From Eucommia ulmoides (lineage: Eukaryota > Streptophyta > Magnoliopsida > Garryales > Eucommiaceae), in the NCBI GenBank assembly GCA_016647705.1, contig CM028333.1:9808616-9872615 (forward strand): a stretch of 64,000 nucleotides of DNA, written 5' to 3'. Both the position numbers and the translations under genes were made by a program. Within the stretch, counting starts at the first letter, position 1. Every line of letters begins with the position of its first letter. Under the pieces are notes generated by a model, which was given only the letters and a program-made list of their open reading frames with translations, was not told where the DNA came from and made no database searches. Of the stretch, positions 60,902-64,000 are shown in pieces.

Positions 60902-63764
60902 TTCCCCCTCAAGATGGAGAATAAAAATTATGAATTCTCATCTTGCTCAGTAAGAATTGAAACTGAGATGTATCTAATACTTTGGTGGAAGAATCAACCA
61001 GTTGATTATGTGTAGCAACGTGCATGGTTTTAATGGTCACGGCCCGTAGCTTTTCATACACAAGAGGACAGTCGATCTCAATGTGCTTGGTACACTTATG
61101 GTAAACTGGATTGGCGGCAATGTGAAGTGCAGTCTGATTGTTACAATAAAATAAGACAGGTCCTGGATGAGGAATACGAGGTTCCCGAAGAAGACCAAGC
61201 AACTAGACAATTTCACAAGTGGTATTAGCCATAGTATGATATTCTGCTTCAGTGGAAGAGCGAGGGACTACTTGTTTCTTGGATCGCTACGAAATAAGAG
61301 AAGATCCAAGAAACACACAAAAACCAGTGAAAGAACGTCGTGTGTAAGGACATGTGCCCCAATCGGCGTCAGCAAAAGCCTTGAGTTGGATCGTAGATTT
61401 GGCAGAAAAGAAAAGACCTTGGCCTGACACTTTCTTCAAATATTGGAGGATACGAAGAGCTGCTTGAAGATGCGAAGTACGTGAAGCAGACAAAGTACTG
61501 ACTGAGACAGTTAACCGAGTAACTGAGATCGGGTCTAGTGATGGTAAGATATAGTAACTTGCCAATCAGTCATCTAGAACTGGTAGGATCAAGAAGTAAA
61601 TCACCATCGGAGGCCGATAACTTGAGGTTTGGTTCCATAGGAACAGAAACAAGTTTACATCCCAAATATCCTGCATCAGAAAGTAACTCTAGGTCATATT
61701 TACGTTGGCAAATTGAGATTCTTGCCGCGGAACGTGCTACCTCGAGACCTAAAAAATACTTGAGAGGACCCAAGTCTTTCATTTTGAATTTCTTGCCAAG
61801 GGTTGATTTAAGAGTCTCCACGGCTACTGAATCATTACTTGCAATAATAATATCGTCGACACATACCAATAGTGCCAAAAATGAATTACCAACAACCTTG
61901 ATAAATAAGGAATGATTACAAGCAGATTGAGTAAAGCCTTCGGAAAGTAAGACAGTGGATAACTTATGGAACCAATGTCTGGAAGCTTGTCGTAAGCCGT
62001 ATATAGATTTGTGAAGTTTACAAACGACATTTGGAGGTAAAGTCTCCCCCTGTCGACGAGAGTAACCCGGTGGTAATATCATATAAATTTCTTTAGCGAG
62101 ATCACCATGAAGAAATGCATTGGTGACATCCAGCTGGGTAAGAACCCACCCCGAAACAGCAGCTAATGGGAGTAAGCCTTTGACAGTAACCAGTTTGGCG
62201 ACAGGAGCAAAGGTGTCAAGAAAATCAATGCCCTCTTGTTGTGTAAACCCCTTGGCCACGAGACGTGCCTTATAACGGTCAACAGTACCATCCGCACGAA
62301 ATTTGGGCTTGTAGACTCATTTACAACCCACCGAATGTTTGCCAGGAGGTAATGAAACAATGGACCAAGTTCCATTGCTTTCCAAGGCACACAATTCCAT
62401 GTTCATGGCGTCACGCCAAACCTGGTGCTCAATGGCATCGGAAAAAGATTTAGGGTCGGTGTGTGAAGAAATGGTTAATATGAAATGGCGATAGGAGGGA
62501 GAAAGCTGATGGTAACTAATAGAAGAAGACAATGGATAGAGAGTGGATTTGGAGGCAGTGACCACAGGAGTAAAAGAAAAATGAGTGGCAAGATAACAGT
62601 GATAATCTGATAAGTGGGATGGATGCTTAGTGACACGATGAGGAGGAGAAGGATTAGTAGTTGATGGGGATGAGGATGACGGGTTGGGGGAAGTAGTGGG
62701 AATCACGGGAGGAGAAGTAGGAAGGTCTGGGTCAGGAGAGACAGGAAGAGTAAGAACACGATCATGAAAGAAATCATGAAGAACAGATTGGGACTGTGAA
62801 TCAACAAATGGAAAGATGGTTTCATGGAAGTGAACATTGCGAGAAATGTAGACTGTATTGCTCTCTAGATCAAGGAGTTTGTATCCTTTGTAACTGAAAG
62901 GATAACCAAGGAATACAGAACTGTGAGCACGAGGAGAAAACGTGGTACGATGGGTGGGAAGAGTGGAACCATAACAGAGACACCCAAAAGTACGTAAATG
63001 AGTGTAAGTAGGCTTGGTACCATAACAGCTCAAATGGAGTTTTGTTTGCAATAAGGGTATGGTGTGAGATTAATCAAATAAACGGTAGTGAGAATACAAT
63101 CACCCCAATGACATAGAGGAACACAAGATTGAAAGAGGAGTGCCCGAGCTACATTAAGGAGATGTGTTGATGTTTTGGAATTTTGTTCTGGTGTGTCAAC
63201 ACAAGAATGATAAGGGAGAATGCCGTTGGAGCAAAAAAAACCGGTAAAGGCCAATTCAGGGGCATTGTCGGAGCGGACGGATTTGATGGATTTGGTATAT
63301 TGAGTTTGGATGAGATTGTAAAATTCGGGAAAAATGTTAAGAACATCAGATTTGGCTCGTAAAAGATAAACCCAAATAGCTCGAGTGCAATCATCAACAA
63401 TAGTGAGAAAATATTTGTGTCCAACGGTGGTGGCAACATGAAAAGGCCCCCAAATGTCAATATGGATGAGATCAAAAGGTTGGGCGGACATGTGATTATG
63501 AGAAATAAATGGGAGACGTTTTTGTTAAGCCAGATGACAGATGCGACAATGGAAAGAAAAATTGGGAAGTTGTAATTCATTATGAAGCATGTGAACTTTT
63601 AACATTAGATGGATGTTCAAGGCGAAAGTGCCAGATATCACATTTAGACATTACAGAACAAGAACAAACTGAATTACAATTTGGAACTCCCAAGTCTAGA
63701 AAATAAAGATTGTGATGACGTCTACCCTTCCCAATCGTCAAGCCACTAGTAAGCTCTGATATCA

Positions 63765-63942
63765 TATTAGAATTAGAGAATGAAAGATTGCTTTTCATGG
63801 ATATTCAAAGTAGGAAGAGTACAATATATATAGGTACATGGATGCTCTCAACAAACTCATAACAACCAAGCATAACAAACTTCTCAACAACTAACAATGG
63901 AAGGTATAGAATGTTCTATAGGAAATGTTTCTAATTTTAATA
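63765..63942 (-). repeat. 5' LTR (178 bp) of the intronic Copia
   Basis: TATTAGAATTAGAG ... CTAATTTTAATA, adjacent to the primer site at 63753-63764 and followed by the GTTAC target duplication. Confidence 0.93.
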
Positions 63943-64000
63943 GTTACCGATTAGGCAAATAGTGTACCCTTTCTTCTTTGTTTATAGAGATGCCTTTTGC

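Larger units (their letters stand above)
60722..63942 (-). mobile_element. Young Ty1/Copia element in intron 2 of the DUF3326 gene
   Basis: LTRs 60722-60901 and 63765-63942 differ at about six bases and one small indel (about 3.5%), suggesting roughly 1-1.5 million years at common plant rates. It is flanked by perfect 5-bp duplications GTTAC (60717-60721 and 63943-63947). Minus-strand parts: primer site TGATATCAGAGC (63753-63764), pre-integrase (about 63580-63700), integrase (about 63030-63491, RSDNAPEL), reverse transcriptase (about 61570-62340, CVDDIIIAS), RNase H (60909-61565) and polypurine tract TTGAGGGGGAA (60902-60912). LTR termini are TA...TA rather than TG...CA. Broken, with several breaks, and shorter than a typical 5-kb Copia. 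Confidence 0.92.

Noticed and set aside
63985-64000. Start of DUF3326 exon 3 at the window end
   Set aside because: There is an acceptor-like TTTATAG, but the following bases do not encode the expected family sequence, so I leave it uncalled.

Overview
This is a flowering-plant nuclear window, most likely from a eudicot. It is AT-rich, has spliced genes with GT-AG introns, and carries plant lineages of Ty3/Gypsy and Ty1/Copia elements, MITEs and a Mutator-like element that holds a piece of a plant pectate lyase gene. The species cannot be named from the sequence.

Two host genes are recognised. (1) A complete LPR1/LPR2-type multicopper ferroxidase (21541-29061, + strand; three coding exons, 591 codons). 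All copper ligands and the three acidic residues reported for iron binding are present. (2) The first two coding exons (60149-60507, + strand) of a probable plastid-targeted DUF3326 protein, which continues beyond the window. A young Copia element sits in its second intron.

Layout. 1-5447: minus-strand Copia-like derivative with 2.2-kb LTRs and a large internal inverted duplication, inserted into 5448-10782, a minus-strand Tekay/Del-type Gypsy chromovirus fossil. 10783-16830: AT-rich intergenic DNA with a MITE, three copies of a SINE-like repeat, small tandem duplications and a possible Mutator-like relic. 16880-18645: Tat-type LTR relic with an antisense reading frame and its own TATA box. 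19816-20590: unclassified LTR-like relic. 20591-29518: the LPR gene and its flanks. 29519-35375: CRM-like chromovirus fossil. 35376-38406: LTR piece of another family, split by a Mutator-like element (35501-38037) carrying pectate lyase sequence. 38407-47691: second Tekay/Del fossil with both LTRs. 47692-54826: minus-strand Copia fossil containing two further insertions. 54840-55210: Tat-type gag scrap. 57095-59130: solo LTR of the same family as the 1-5447 element, with a perfect target-site duplication. 59256-60025: two stacked MITEs just upstream of the DUF3326 gene.

Most of the window is therefore nested transposon debris around two host genes. I see no operon, CRISPR array, tRNA or rRNA. 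The points most worth following are the snap-back structure of the first Copia derivative, the pectate lyase capture, the antisense gene beside the Tat-type LTR, the TA...TA-ended Copia in an intron, and the LPR copper site split by a TE-loaded intron. I found no convincing wholly new system.
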